Source: Naumovozyma dairenensis CBS 421 (Eukaryota > Ascomycota > Saccharomycetes > Saccharomycetales > Saccharomycetaceae). From it: a stretch of DNA of 64,000 nt. Positions 20,899-30,489 of this stretch are shown piece after piece. Where the stretch lies: the NCBI RefSeq assembly GCF_000227115.2, contig NC_016487.1:310001-374000 (forward strand), read 5' to 3'. The translations under genes and the position numbers were made by a program. Below the pieces are notes generated by a model. The model saw only the letters and a list, made by a program, of their open reading frames with translations. It was not told where the DNA came from and made no database searches. Within the stretch, counting starts at the first letter, position 1. Each line of letters begins with the position of its first letter.

Positions 20899-21084
20899 AG
20901 TCTCTAATTAATAGAATGATCTATAAATCTGAGACCATATATATGTACATATATTCTCTACCGTTGTAGCCCAAGCTAAAAATTATAGATCAATTGATTA
21001 ATATATTACTCAACCATTTTTCTTTATTTTTTATACGATTCTGCACGATATACGCACATTTTATATTTTTTACTTCATATGTTA

Positions 21085-22122
21085 TTATGCTTTTGCACTG
21101 ATTACTGACATGCACTTAAATTCATTTGAATATGTAGATTTCCATAAACGTACTTTACCATCGTCACCTGCACTGCTTAATATTGTACCGGTTAGATTCC
21201 ACGATACAGACCATATTTCTGATTTATGATCATCATGTTCACTTAACAATTCCACACTAATTGAAGGTTGTAAACTTGATGCTTCCTTCTCTTCCCCGTA
21301 CATAAACGTATCACTGTCATGTTCTCCATATGAAGAATCCTGTGCCGATGATGAGGACGTCTCTGAAAGCTTTTCAGTCACTTTGAAAATACGAAGTTTC
21401 CCATCTTTACAACCAGTAGCAATCAGTTGGTACCATCTTCCTATGGAAGGTGCCCAACTAATAGATCTAATCAAACCTTTGTGTCCATTCAACTTTGCAA
21501 CCACTTGTAATTTCCCATCTTTACCTCTTTGATATATTAAAGCTTGATCTAAGGCGCAAACTGCCAATTTTTCAGTAGAAGAATGAGAGGGACACCATGA
21601 CAAACAAAAGTCAGATTGTAAATGATTAGCTGGTGGTACAGGTAATACTTTAATTTCCGATGTCAAAGCCCAAGACCTCAAATCTGATGGTTCCAACGCT
21701 TCATAAATTCTCAACACACCATCATTACCGATACACGATATTTTCAACCCCAAATGAGGTGGAGCAAACTTAACACAATACAATGATCCTTTAGAATCAT
21801 TTAACGTACATAATTTATTCCAACGACGGCCAGAACATTCTTCTTGGTCAGGATTCTCTTCCCAAAGTTTGATAGTCTTATCATAAGAAGCTGAAACGAT
21901 AATGCGCCCATACTCAGGACTAGCCCAATCAAGTGAAACAATACTACTATCATGAGCCTTCCATGAATCACTTAATTGCCATTCACTGGTATCTTTATCT
22001 AGTTTGAAAACTTTGATGTGTTGATCTGATGAACATGTCGCGACATGTCTTCCGTAGAAATCGTAAACAACGTCATGGACCAAGTCTTCATGGCCACTAT
22101 CGAATGGTCTCATTCCATGCAT
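21085..22122 (-). CDS. SEH1: Seh1, WD40 subunit of the Nup84 and SEA complexes
   Basis: Seh1 is a six-bladed WD40 protein shared by the nuclear-pore Y complex and the vacuolar SEA complex that regulates TORC1. Blades are visible from FDSGHEDLVHDVVYDFYGR through VRLWKSTYSNEFKC, with classic GH...WD-type spacing and the HDSSIVSLDWA and GHKGLIRSISWA repeats. The protein is very close to the yeast one across its length, except for a variable acidic loop (about 253-290). Two ATGs are possible: 22122 and, three codons later, 22113, which aligns with the S. cerevisiae start; the true start may be 22113. It is convergent with ISW1. Confidence 0.97.
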   Translation of the reverse strand: MHGMRPFDSGHEDLVHDVVYDFYGRHVATCSSDQHIKVFKLDKDTSEWQLSDSWKAHDSSIVSLDWASPEYGRIIVSASYDKTIKLWEENPDQEECSGRRWNKLCTLNDSKGSLYCVKFAPPHLGLKISCIGNDGVLRIYEALEPSDLRSWALTSEIKVLPVPPANHLQSDFCLSWCPSHSSTEKLAVCALDQALIYQRGKDGKLQVVAKLNGHKGLIRSISWAPSIGRWYQLIATGCKDGKLRIFKVTEKLSETSSSSAQDSSYGEHDSDTFMYGEEKEASSLQPSISVELLSEHDDHKSEIWSVSWNLTGTILSSAGDDGKVRLWKSTYSNEFKCMSVISAKA

Positions 22123-22325
22123 TTTTTGATGCGCTATTATTATCTTATTGTTGTCGTATTTTGATCAACACTTCCAATCTTGTATAGACATCCGTTTGTA
22201 TCACTGAAACATTTTAATAATAATTTCGATGTCTCGCATGTTTTGACAACTCGCACTCGGAAAAGTAAAGTATCCTTTTGTTATATTGAAGCAACTTCAT
22301 TTCCAATTTCAATTTAATCAAGCAA

Positions 22326-22355
22326 GGAAAGGAAAGGAAAGGAAAGGAAAGGAAA
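22326..22355. repeat. GGAAA pentanucleotide repeat, six copies
   Basis: Six perfect head-to-tail copies about 200 bp upstream of the SEH1 start. Confidence 0.9.
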
Positions 22356-22701
22356 GTATTCCAATTAACATAGTATACATACCTTGAATGCTGTCGCATG
22401 GCTAATCCTCTTTGAGATGTTTTGTATTCAAATTTTACCTGTGCTGGTCCCAATTACTATGATTTTTAGGTCATCGATTCAGGACCTCGATCACTTTCGT
22501 TCTGACTGACGGATTGAAGAATATGGGTAAGTTATCCTACTTACCACATCTATTCAAGGCCATAACTGAATGTGTATTCTCAAGTAGTACATATTGTATT
22601 GTAAACAGATGATACAATTTATTTTTACTTCAATTAAGGGAATCATTAGAGTTTAGTAGTAATAGGGGAAACTCTCCTTAATAATCGTAATATGTATACA
22701 T

Positions 22702-22860
22702 ATGGATATCATCGCAGGACCTGGTATTATGCCAGTATTCAGAGATATTTCAATGGTATCTTACAATTCTTTAATCTCAACAATTAATACCAACAGTTTG
22801 AGGGCAAAGATGCTTAACAGGGAACGTACGATCCAAAGTTTTAATGATATCACGCAGTAA
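22702..22860 (+). CDS. Possible small protein, 52 aa, unknown
   Basis: An ATG-initiated frame of 52 codons ending at TAA 22858-22860. It starts MDIIAGPGIMPVFRDISM and ends QSFNDITQ, with mixed non-repetitive composition and no low-complexity bias, unusual for AT-rich intergenic DNA. No domain, signal peptide or membrane segment is evident and I know no family. It may be a real small gene, a remnant of a lost duplicate, or chance. Confidence 0.25.
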   Translation: MDIIAGPGIMPVFRDISMVSYNSLISTINTNSLRAKMLNRERTIQSFNDITQ

Positions 22861-23080
22861 TTCGCCTAAAGGGTAGTCTCCTCATACACGTTTACCAATC
22901 TTTGAAAAATAATCTCTTATGCTATATATTTATTGTTAGAATATATTTCCACTATTACAAGTTCTATATACTTCGCCAGGGCAAAATACCAATGTTTCTA
23001 CAAACTTGGTATCATTTATAGAAAAAGGGCTATGGCAGTAATCATATGTAGATTGTAGTTACTTTATCTAGTTAGATACC

Positions 23081-23737
23081 CTACAGTTCCTGATGATTCT
23101 TCTTTGTTAACTCATGAAAATAAGCTTCACGTTCCTCTAGCAAATCTTTGGTCCATTGTTTAATTTCTTCAGTTTGAATGACATTAGCACATCCATAAAA
23201 TTGATCGAGATTTTTTTCACCATTATATTGCTGTTCATATTCAAAACATTGTATTAACATCTCATATTTATCGAGATCCTTTGTATATTTCCCTTCTAAT
23301 CCAATCCCATTTTCATAAGTTAACCAATCTTCTATAATTTCTTTAGCTGCAATTTCATTATATGGCTTTATCAATTCATTTGCCAAATACTTAACAGTTT
23401 CAAACTCTCTATGATGTTTTTCTTCTTTAGTCATGGGATCCATCGGTGTAATATCACCAACTAATGATTCAGCAATATCATGTACTAACGAAATACGAAC
23501 ACATTTATCACGATTAACATTTGGATTCTTAATTAGCATGGACATGACTCCCATTCTATACATGTGATCAGATATACTTTCTGCATTGGTTATACCATTA
23601 TTTATCCAACCTGTTCTTTTCTGTAGTTTCAATAATTGAGTTATGGAAAGAAATGCAAGGACATGATTTGGATTTCGTTTTGAAAGGATTCTCTTAATTT
23701 GTGGAGGAATATGATCTTCTGGTTTCCAACTAGACAT
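23081..23737 (-). CDS. HD-domain 5'-nucleotidase-like protein (YGL101W/YBR242W, HDDC2 family)
   Basis: A 218-residue soluble protein with an HD phosphohydrolase fold. The metal-binding residues are H58 in ISDHMYRM, the HD pair H86-D87 in LVHDIAESLVGD, and an Asp near 155 in KDLDKYEM. The family acts on deoxyribonucleoside 5'-monophosphates in characterised homologs (YfbR/HDDC2); the specific yeast role is not established as far as I know. S. cerevisiae has two ohnologs, YGL101W and YBR242W; this position between SEH1 and RPL28 matches YGL101W. The start fits the family N-terminus (WKPEDHIPPQI). Confidence 0.92.
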   Translation of the reverse strand: MSSWKPEDHIPPQIKRILSKRNPNHVLAFLSITQLLKLQKRTGWINNGITNAESISDHMYRMGVMSMLIKNPNVNRDKCVRISLVHDIAESLVGDITPMDPMTKEEKHHREFETVKYLANELIKPYNEIAAKEIIEDWLTYENGIGLEGKYTKDLDKYEMLIQCFEYEQQYNGEKNLDQFYGCANVIQTEEIKQWTKDLLEEREAYFHELTKKNHQEL

Positions 23738-24114
23738 TTTTGTTTGAGAATCCTATTTCTTTTATTATATATTTCTTTGTTTATTCTCTTTATTTGATGT
23801 AAACTTTTCAGGTTCTGAGTTCAACTGAAATGTACTGCTACTTTGAGATATATACCTAGAATACTTTCAATAGTTGAAGAAAGAGAAATAAGGTTATATC
23901 TAAATTTCGAACTTCAAAGACGATGTAAAAAAATCTAAATTTTCATGATCAATTATATTAACCGATATATAGTTTTAAATAGACGATATAATGAATGCAA
24001 AGAAAATATATTGATTTATTACCTTAAAAATATTAAAGTTAGGAATGCTAAAAAAGATACAGAATAAGTAATTTATTTATAATAGAATAATTTCTTCTTA
24101 TAAAATAAAATCGC
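23738..24114. other. Interval between the HD-domain gene and RPL28
   Basis: About 380 bp, very AT-rich. It must hold the HD-domain gene promoter and the RPL28 3' end. No specific elements recognised. Confidence 0.5.
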
Positions 24115-25065
24115 TTAAGCAATCAATTCAATGACACCACCAGCAGCCTTGATCTTTTCTTCAGCTAACTTGGAGACAAATCTAGCCTTAACGATAACTG
24201 GGACGTTTGGAATTCTACCCTTACCTAAGACCTTACCGTAACCGGCAGCCAAAGTGTCAATAACTGGAGCAGCAGACTTGGAAGAAGATTTCAAGTATTC
24301 ATCTCTCTTTTCTTCTGGAATCAAAGTCCATAATTTGTCCAAATTCAAAACTGGTTTCCAGAAATGACCTTGTTGCTTGTGGAAGTATCTCATACCAACC
24401 TTACCGAAGTAACCTGGATGGTATTTATCCATGTTAGCTCTGTGGTGTTGCATACCACCAGCCATACCTCTACCACCGGGATGCTTTCTGTGCTTACCGA
24501 TACGACCTTTACCGGCTGTAATCAATAATATATATATTTAAATGAGGAAAAAAGTTCATTCAATAATATAAAAATAGTTAGTAAATCTTGCAAAAGTACG
24601 TATTTTCATAAACTTAGACACCAGGGATGTTCCTTCTCTTTAAATATCATTCATTTTTTCATCTTCGTTTCTCGTTTCATTACTCTTTATTCACTCCAAG
24701 GACTGAAATAAAAATTTGCAACAAGACAACACTATAACGGGCAAAATGTGTCAACAATTGTCTCTAGGAGTCACGATACTTAAATGTAAAATGTAATGCT
24801 CAAAATAATCATGAAGGAAGAGTTCATTATTCAATCTCAAAAGGAGAAGAAAGAAACACAAACACAAAATGTGTCATGATTATATGAAAGTATGAGCAAA
24901 CAAAGACATCTTACATCGAAAAGTGGTTCCATATAGTGGTGCGAAGAGAAAAAAGTCTTTAAAGAGAAGTCACAGCCTTGGTTCTTTCATTCCCTCTTCC
25001 AAATGGAACTACATACCTGAGACGTGACCTCTGTGCTTTCTAGTCTTAGTGAATCTGGATGGCAT
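24115..25065 (-). CDS. RPL28: Ribosomal protein uL15 (Rpl28), intron-containing
   Basis: A 60S ribosomal protein encoded by two exons: 25065-25017 (49 nt, [16 protein letters not shown] plus one base) and 24515-24115 (401 nt), joining to exactly 149 residues, the yeast length. The second exon carries the family signature [20 protein letters not shown] and ends [10 protein letters not shown]. Reading the second exon alone would miss the true N-terminus. Codon choice is strongly biased as in highly expressed yeast genes. The shared upstream region with VPS73 carries Rap1- and Fhl1-type sites. Location after the YGL101W-like gene matches YGL103W. Confidence 0.98.
24516..25016 (-). other. RPL28 spliceosomal intron (501 nt)
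   Basis: Starts with the canonical GTATGT (25016-25011), has a perfect TACTAAC branch site (24583-24577, branch A at 24578) about 60 nt from the 3' end, and ends with ACAG (24519-24516). Size and position match the S. cerevisiae RPL28 intron (about 510 nt). I see no snoRNA inside it. Confidence 0.97.
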
Positions 25066-25228
25066 TTTCGATTGATTTGGACTTGGTTATTTTTTCTTTT
25101 AAAGTTAAGGATTATATTGAAGAAAAGTACGTAATGAATTTTTGTAATGTTCGTGATATATACCAGATTTATTAATTAGTATTATTCAAGAGAACTTGCC
25201 AATGCCCAGAATTTTGCCTTTCCGGGTT

Positions 25229-25241
25229 TGCGTCGTGCGTC
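25229..25241 (-). promoter_or_regulatory. Two Fhl1/IFHL-type GACGCA motifs upstream of RPL28
   Basis: On the minus strand the hexamer GACGCA occurs twice, 7 bp apart, followed towards Rap1 by purine-rich sequence; a T-tract (25243-25250) adjoins. Such motifs recruit Fhl1-Ifh1 at ribosomal protein promoters. It lies about 165 bp upstream of the RPL28 ATG. Confidence 0.5.
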
Positions 25242-25331
25242 CTTTTTTTTCTTTGATGGACGGAGTTTGTTTTGATATTTTCTTTTAAGAGTAACAAAAA
25301 TTTGAAGAAAAACGGATCACCAGCTAGCAAA

Positions 25332-25358
25332 TGTACGGGTGCTAAGAATGTACAGATG
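25332..25358 (-). promoter_or_regulatory. Paired Rap1-type sites upstream of RPL28
   Basis: TGTACGGGTG (25332-25341) is the reverse complement of a strong Rap1 site, and TGTACAGATG (25349-25358) is a weaker second copy in the same orientation. Tandem Rap1 sites 250-300 bp before the ATG are typical of ribosomal protein genes. The divergent VPS73 promoter shares the region. Confidence 0.65.
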
Positions 25359-25633
25359 TTTAACCAGTTACAGTCACAGTCCTAAGTCTTTGTCTTCCGA
25401 ATATCACAGTTTTTAAGGGAAGTGGAAAATTTGGTCTATTATACTTTTATTTACGCACATGAATAGTGAACGACTAAGTGCCATTAGGTAATAGCTCTGA
25501 TAAACTTGAGCTAAGAAATAACCTTTCTACCTGACATGACAGTATAGTTTGACAGTGAGAAAAAAAAGAATTCAAAGTCAAAAGTTAAATAGAAGAAACG
25601 TTTACATGGAAGATAATACTTAAATAGAGGAAA

Positions 25634-27082
25634 ATGCTGTTAATCACGAAAAACTTACTGGCATGTATACTAGTTTCATGTTTAGGTAGTATACAATTTG
25701 GATTCCATTTAGGTATATTGAATGTACCAAGTGAAATTTTATCCTGCTCGGAATTCAAAATCCCTAACGAATTATTACCATACGAAGACACTTGGTTGGG
25801 ATCGCACAATTTTAAACAATGTATCCCCATGGATGACGAACAATTAGGTATATTGAACGCTATCTTTTGTCTAGGTGGGCTATTTGGATCATATTTTGTT
25901 GGAGATTTTGCCGATAGATATGGGAGGCGATGTGCCAGTCTATACAATTGTTTCCTCGGTATTCTTGCATCTCTTCTATTATTTAGCAGTGGTGGATTTC
26001 AATCATTATTATGGGGTAGATTCCTAATGGGTGTATCATGCGGAGTTATGATTGTTATTTCCCCCTTATATAGTAAAGAAGTGACACCCGCAGCATGGAA
26101 GGGTATATTAGATGTCTTAAATCAGGTGAGTGTAAAAGCTGGTATTTTATTCACACAGATTATAGGGTTAACATTCGATGATTCGTACCGTTGGAGATGG
26201 ATTTTCTTCACCGGAGCCATGTTATCTCTCCTGAATATGTTCATGTGGTTAAGAGTAGACGACTCACCAAGATGGTTATTTTCGAAGGGATTTCGTAAAG
26301 ATACAGAAAGAGTGTTATTTGAACTTTTAGGAGGAACTTACGACGAGGCAAAGAAAATAGTGGATGAATGGACTCGAGAAGCTGAATTACAAGCTAATAT
26401 GAATAATATTGATAATAATGGAGGCTCAAATTCCAATTCTAGTCTCATATCTGGTCCTTCATCAATGTGGCAATATCTTAGGAATGATATTTATAAGAAT
26501 CCTCGTCGAATTATTGCTATATTACTGGTAGGACAACAGCTTTGTGGGATAAATTCATTAATTTTTTATGGTATCAGAGTGATCAATCAAGTGGATCCTA
26601 AACATTCCATTCAAATCAATATTCTATTGTCTTTAACGACATTACTTATAACCTTTTTGACTTCTATTATGATTGCCATTCTTAATCGGAAACCATTACT
26701 TATCATATCTACTATCGTAATCATAATTTCATCATTATTTATGAGCGTTGGAATTAATGAGAATAAACCATTGTTATTAACTATTAATATATTCCTCTAT
26801 AGTATTGGATATGCCATTGGACTTGGTCCATTACCATTCGTAATAATGCAAGAAGTCTCTACACCTGTGGATCAAAAGATGGGGACAAAATATGGGACCG
26901 CTTGGAATTGGATTGGTTCCATGATAGTTGGGTATATTTTCCCTGTCTTATATGATATACTGGTTGGTCATGTATATACAATATTCGCCATTGTAAGTAT
27001 ATTATTGGCCTGTCATATTTATCAGGGTGTTCCTGAAACGAAAAATAAAAAGAGCTTCTTAGAAATGTGGAGTGGTTATTAG
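25634..27082 (+). CDS. VPS73: Sugar-porter-family MFS transporter (Vps73/YBR241C)
   Basis: A 482-residue polytopic membrane protein of the major facilitator superfamily with about 12 transmembrane segments. Sugar-porter hallmarks are visible: DRYGRRC after TM2, the DDSPRWLF variant of PESPR after TM6, QQLCGINSLIFYG in TM7, and VPETK near the C-terminus. The large central loop carries an Asn/Ser-rich insertion (about 257-272). In S. cerevisiae VPS73 (YGL104C) and its ohnolog YBR241C are vacuole-associated proteins implicated in sorting, with no proven substrate. Divergent from RPL28, as in S. cerevisiae. The substrate cannot be predicted. Confidence 0.9.
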   Translation: MLLITKNLLACILVSCLGSIQFGFHLGILNVPSEILSCSEFKIPNELLPYEDTWLGSHNFKQCIPMDDEQLGILNAIFCLGGLFGSYFVGDFADRYGRRCASLYNCFLGILASLLLFSSGGFQSLLWGRFLMGVSCGVMIVISPLYSKEVTPAAWKGILDVLNQVSVKAGILFTQIIGLTFDDSYRWRWIFFTGAMLSLLNMFMWLRVDDSPRWLFSKGFRKDTERVLFELLGGTYDEAKKIVDEWTREAELQANMNNIDNNGGSNSNSSLISGPSSMWQYLRNDIYKNPRRIIAILLVGQQLCGINSLIFYGIRVINQVDPKHSIQINILLSLTTLLITFLTSIMIAILNRKPLLIISTIVIIISSLFMSVGINENKPLLLTINIFLYSIGYAIGLGPLPFVIMQEVSTPVDQKMGTKYGTAWNWIGSMIVGYIFPVLYDILVGHVYTIFAIVSILLACHIYQGVPETKNKKSFLEMWSGY

Positions 27083-27343
27083 AGGTATAGCCCAAATATG
27101 TACGTTATACATATCAAGTATATGGTTTTAAATCTGCTTTAGCTCATTTTAGATACAAATATATGCTTTAAAAAATAGCAAAATCTATTACAATTTTTTT
27201 AACTTCGGTACGTTTTGGTTTAACAAATCTTTTTTTTTGGTATATTATTTAAACTACACAGAATAATGCGTTGGTATATTGTTCATGTTTTTTTTTTGTT
27301 TTCTTTTGGATTATAATGATATTGATATAAGTATTTGAATTCT

Positions 27344-27787
27344 TCATTGTCTCAAAACATCTTCAATGAATTTTCTGTAGTCAATTTGACCATCACCATC
27401 AATCTCAATCCCCTTCAACAGTTCATCGACTTCTTCATCAGTCAATTTTTCCCCAAGTCCAGTCAACATATATCTTATATCACCAACAGAGACTTTACCA
27501 GTATTTTCCTTATCAAAGACTTGGAAAGCCTTAATGAAATCTTCCACTTTACCATTAGTAGTAGCGTCCAATTCCGCTTGGTTAGCCTGGACAAGTTCAG
27601 AAATTTGTTCCAAAGTCAAACTACTACTAGCGTTACCATTAATCAGGATATCATTGACTTGTTGATTTGTTGGATTGTATCCTATAGCACGTAGATAATC
27701 ACCGAATAATTCTTTAGAAATGGCACCTTGTCCCTTCTTGTCGAAGAGCGTAAATATATCCTTGTTGTTTTTGGTTATAGTAGACAT
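27344..27787 (-). CDS. MLC1: Mlc1, essential myosin light chain
   Basis: A 147-residue calmodulin-like EF-hand protein that binds IQ motifs of the type V myosin Myo2, the type II myosin Myo1 and IQGAP Iqg1, and is needed for cytokinesis. EF-hand-like segments include FDKKGQGAISKELFGDYLRA, FDKENTGKVSVGDIRYML and IDGDGQIDYRKFIEDVL; the first loops lack full calcium-binding residues, as in the yeast protein. I start at the ATG 27787 (MSTITKNNKDIF), aligning with the yeast start; the frame extends five codons further up to a GTG. Convergent with VPS73. Confidence 0.96.
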   Translation of the reverse strand: MSTITKNNKDIFTLFDKKGQGAISKELFGDYLRAIGYNPTNQQVNDILINGNASSSLTLEQISELVQANQAELDATTNGKVEDFIKAFQVFDKENTGKVSVGDIRYMLTGLGEKLTDEEVDELLKGIEIDGDGQIDYRKFIEDVLRQ

Positions 27788-27873
27788 AATTTGAGAGTAC
27801 ACGTGGTAGTCAATTGATTTCCGTTTCTTGTTTCACAACCTCGAGTGCGAGGTTGATTGATCCAAATAGATGT

Positions 27874-28092
27874 TCATATATTTGTGTTTACTTGTTTATA
27901 CTTTACATTTTTCGAGATTTCTTGTTTCATTACCGAGAGCTTCAAATCGCTGTAAACGGCATCATCCATTAATGTATGATTGAAACAACTCATTAGACTA
28001 TTAAGAATGACAACTAGACAGGAACCAATCAGTAAAAGAAGAAGGATTCTATTTAAAAGAGGTTTTTTGTATTGAACTTTTTTATCCTGCAT
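27874..28092 (-). CDS. Possible small single-pass membrane protein, 72 aa, unknown
   Basis: ATG-initiated frame with a basic N-terminus (KKVQYKKPLLNR), one strong hydrophobic segment (about 16-33, ILLLLLIGSCLVVILNSL) and a polar C-terminus with several Lys and Asp. That topology is common in small mitochondrial or ER membrane proteins. It fills most of the gap between MLC1 and RMD9 and starts only 55 bp from the divergent RMD9 ATG. I know no homolog, and S. cerevisiae has no annotated gene here as far as I recall; chance is possible. Confidence 0.35.
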   Translation of the reverse strand: MQDKKVQYKKPLLNRILLLLLIGSCLVVILNSLMSCFNHTLMDDAVYSDLKLSVMKQEISKNVKYKQVNTNI

Positions 28093-28147
28093 ATATCAAG
28101 AAACTATATATGCCCATACTTATCCTCCCTCATTAAGACGATTGGCT

Positions 28148-30079
28148 ATGTTACTGTATAGATCGACTGTTCAAAAATCTCGAACATTAGGAATCCTATA
28201 CCAGAATACCATCAAAGCAATTCCAAGAACAAGCTCAACCAACTTCACTGTTTCTCCACTGGCAACTCCTGCTCCAAGTATCGTCGGACTAAGATTCAAT
28301 AGTGGTTATGGAGGAAATTCCTCGTACAAGAAACCATATTATAATAAGGGGAATAACACCAATAAGAGGAAAAACAATAGCGATCGGGTATTCCAACCAG
28401 CAGCAAACATTCCAGAAGATTCTCCTGTATACAATGAAATCTACGCATTTGATGATTGTGTATTCCAAACATTGAATGCATCTCGAACTCCATTATCATA
28501 CACGAGATCTCATGACCTAAATGATAGACGAACAACAACTACGTCAAATCCCTTATTTTGGGATTCTTTAAATAAAGGCATGCATCTTTATGAAACTTTG
28601 TATGAAGCACCAGAATTTGGTGGTAGTAGAACTTCTAAATTGGTTCACCTTTTGCATAACGGGTTAAGAATCAATAGACGTGATAGAGTTCAATTAAGAA
28701 AGAAACCTGATTATGATTCTAATTCGTTCAGTAAAGAGATGGAAATATTCCTTTGTAATTCGTTAAGGAGGATCGCATCAGACTTAATTGAGAATAAAAT
28801 TAAGATCTATCCATATGGTGCCATGCACCTGTTAACCGCGTTCATTGAATTGAAATTGGATGATGAAGCTATCAAGCTATGGAAGATCGCAGTGGAGAAT
28901 GAAGCTTTGAAAGACGTCTTTCTTGAACCTTCCGTCATTGGAGTTATGCTACCTAAATTGTACGAAAATGGTGCTAGTTATGCAGAAATTAAAAACTTGT
29001 TCGAGGTAAGTTCTAACATGAAAGAACACCGGTTGCCTCATGCAAATTTATTTATTGGTATGATAAGGGCTTCTTTGATGGCCAATGAAAATGAAGCTGC
29101 TTTGGAAATATTTAGAAAATTATGTGAAAATGGTACAAGTAATAAAGAGAAAAGTCTATCATTTGGTTATATGATGGAAGGCCATTTATTGTTCATTGAA
29201 TGTTGTAAAGATATGGGGATGGCTAATGAATTTTTCCAAAAAATCATTGATAAAGAAATGCCATACGCTGTAAAATTACAAGTTTCTTCTTTAAACAGGT
29301 ACCTGGAAAATATTTGGAATCTGAAAGAGAATTTTGATGATGTATATAATGTTTGGTATAAGGCAGTTAATTATTATCAGTTGGAGAATACTAATGTTGG
29401 CATATTTTCATCGTTGAATAATACTTTCTTTAAGATTTTTTTCCAAAAATTCTCCACTGATAAAGTGGAAGGCTTCAAAAGATTAAATCATATAATTAAA
29501 GTGTACAATGATGTGAAAGGTGTTGATGAACCATTTTTGAATAATATCTTGTCGAAATGTTCATTGTGGAATGATCGTAGTATTTTCGATTACGTTGAGA
29601 AAAGTTATGAATTATATAACATTCCAAAGACAATTGTGACGCATAGAATATTTCTCAAAGTATTAGGATCTATTGATGATGTTACAACGGAAGAGCTATT
29701 ACAAAAATGGTACAATATAATAAATAAAGAAGATCAAATAGGTCAACAATTCATTTCTAATGCAGATTGGTCTGCATTAAGAGACGCAACAGTGGGATGG
29801 ACAGCTTCCAAGATGGCTTCCCCCGAGAATGAAAACATTTCCAAAGAAAGAGATGTCTTATATTTGAAAATAATAAAGAAATTTGCCCAATTCCGTCGTG
29901 ATGATTCTCAAATTAGAGCATACACTAAGTATCTCGTAGCATCACCAAATTTCTCAACATTTGCAGAAACACTCGAGCAATTTGATAGAATTGATGCTTC
30001 AGATATCATTGTTCCACAATTACACAGTGTTGAATCCCATGAGATAGATGAGACAGCATTAAAAAGGTTGATTATTTGA
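28148..30079 (+). CDS. RMD9: Rmd9, mitochondrial mRNA-stabilising PPR-like protein
   Basis: A 643-residue protein of the Rmd9/YBR238C pair. Rmd9 is peripheral to the mitochondrial inner membrane, binds the 3' dodecamer of mitochondrial mRNAs and protects them. The N-terminus is basic, hydroxylated and acid-free (MLLYRSTVQKSRTLG), a typical import presequence. A basic Gly/Asn-rich linker (about 55-82) follows, and then helical pentatricopeptide-like repeats to the C-terminus. I start at ATG 28148; a TTG two codons upstream is not a likely start. Length equals the yeast protein (646). Position next to MLC1 matches YGL107C. Confidence 0.92.
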   Translation: MLLYRSTVQKSRTLGILYQNTIKAIPRTSSTNFTVSPLATPAPSIVGLRFNSGYGGNSSYKKPYYNKGNNTNKRKNNSDRVFQPAANIPEDSPVYNEIYAFDDCVFQTLNASRTPLSYTRSHDLNDRRTTTTSNPLFWDSLNKGMHLYETLYEAPEFGGSRTSKLVHLLHNGLRINRRDRVQLRKKPDYDSNSFSKEMEIFLCNSLRRIASDLIENKIKIYPYGAMHLLTAFIELKLDDEAIKLWKIAVENEALKDVFLEPSVIGVMLPKLYENGASYAEIKNLFEVSSNMKEHRLPHANLFIGMIRASLMANENEAALEIFRKLCENGTSNKEKSLSFGYMMEGHLLFIECCKDMGMANEFFQKIIDKEMPYAVKLQVSSLNRYLENIWNLKENFDDVYNVWYKAVNYYQLENTNVGIFSSLNNTFFKIFFQKFSTDKVEGFKRLNHIIKVYNDVKGVDEPFLNNILSKCSLWNDRSIFDYVEKSYELYNIPKTIVTHRIFLKVLGSIDDVTTEELLQKWYNIINKEDQIGQQFISNADWSALRDATVGWTASKMASPENENISKERDVLYLKIIKKFAQFRRDDSQIRAYTKYLVASPNFSTFAETLEQFDRIDASDIIVPQLHSVESHEIDETALKRLII

Positions 30080-30489
30080 AGGAAATTGAAGTATAACTCG
30101 TATAATATCATCTATCTCGCTTGTAAATAATCTTTAGGCTCCTTCGAAAATGAATCGGTTATGAATGGACTGTACTTTACATATTATTTTTTAAAAGAGT
30201 GTATTTTAAATATTCAAGGATTGCGCTTTATAGAAAAAAGTCTTAACCGTTTTTGTTCTTAATGTTTGTTTTCTTCATATAAGGCGTTATATTGTCATAA
30301 TATTCTTACTTAATTTTCTGGTAATAATTTATACAAAGTGGATATTAGCGATAGAAACAAATGCAGATTTATATATAAGAGAACCCTAAGAGAAAATAAA
30401 TCTAAATTGTGCTAGCATTTTTCCTTGATTTCCCTTTTATAACTGAAAAGATTGGTACAATTGCTTAAGTTTAACGAACAAATTGAGAG
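30080..30489. other. Interval between RMD9 and the YGL108C-like gene
   Basis: About 410 bp of AT-rich DNA serving as RMD9 terminator and promoter of the downstream gene. No element recognised. Confidence 0.5.

Larger units (their letters stand above)
22123..23080. other. Interval between SEH1 and the HD-domain gene
   Basis: About 960 bp upstream of SEH1 and downstream of the next gene. It contains a (GGAAA)6 microsatellite (22326-22355) and a 52-codon open frame (22702-22860), listed separately. Nothing else recognisable. Confidence 0.5.
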
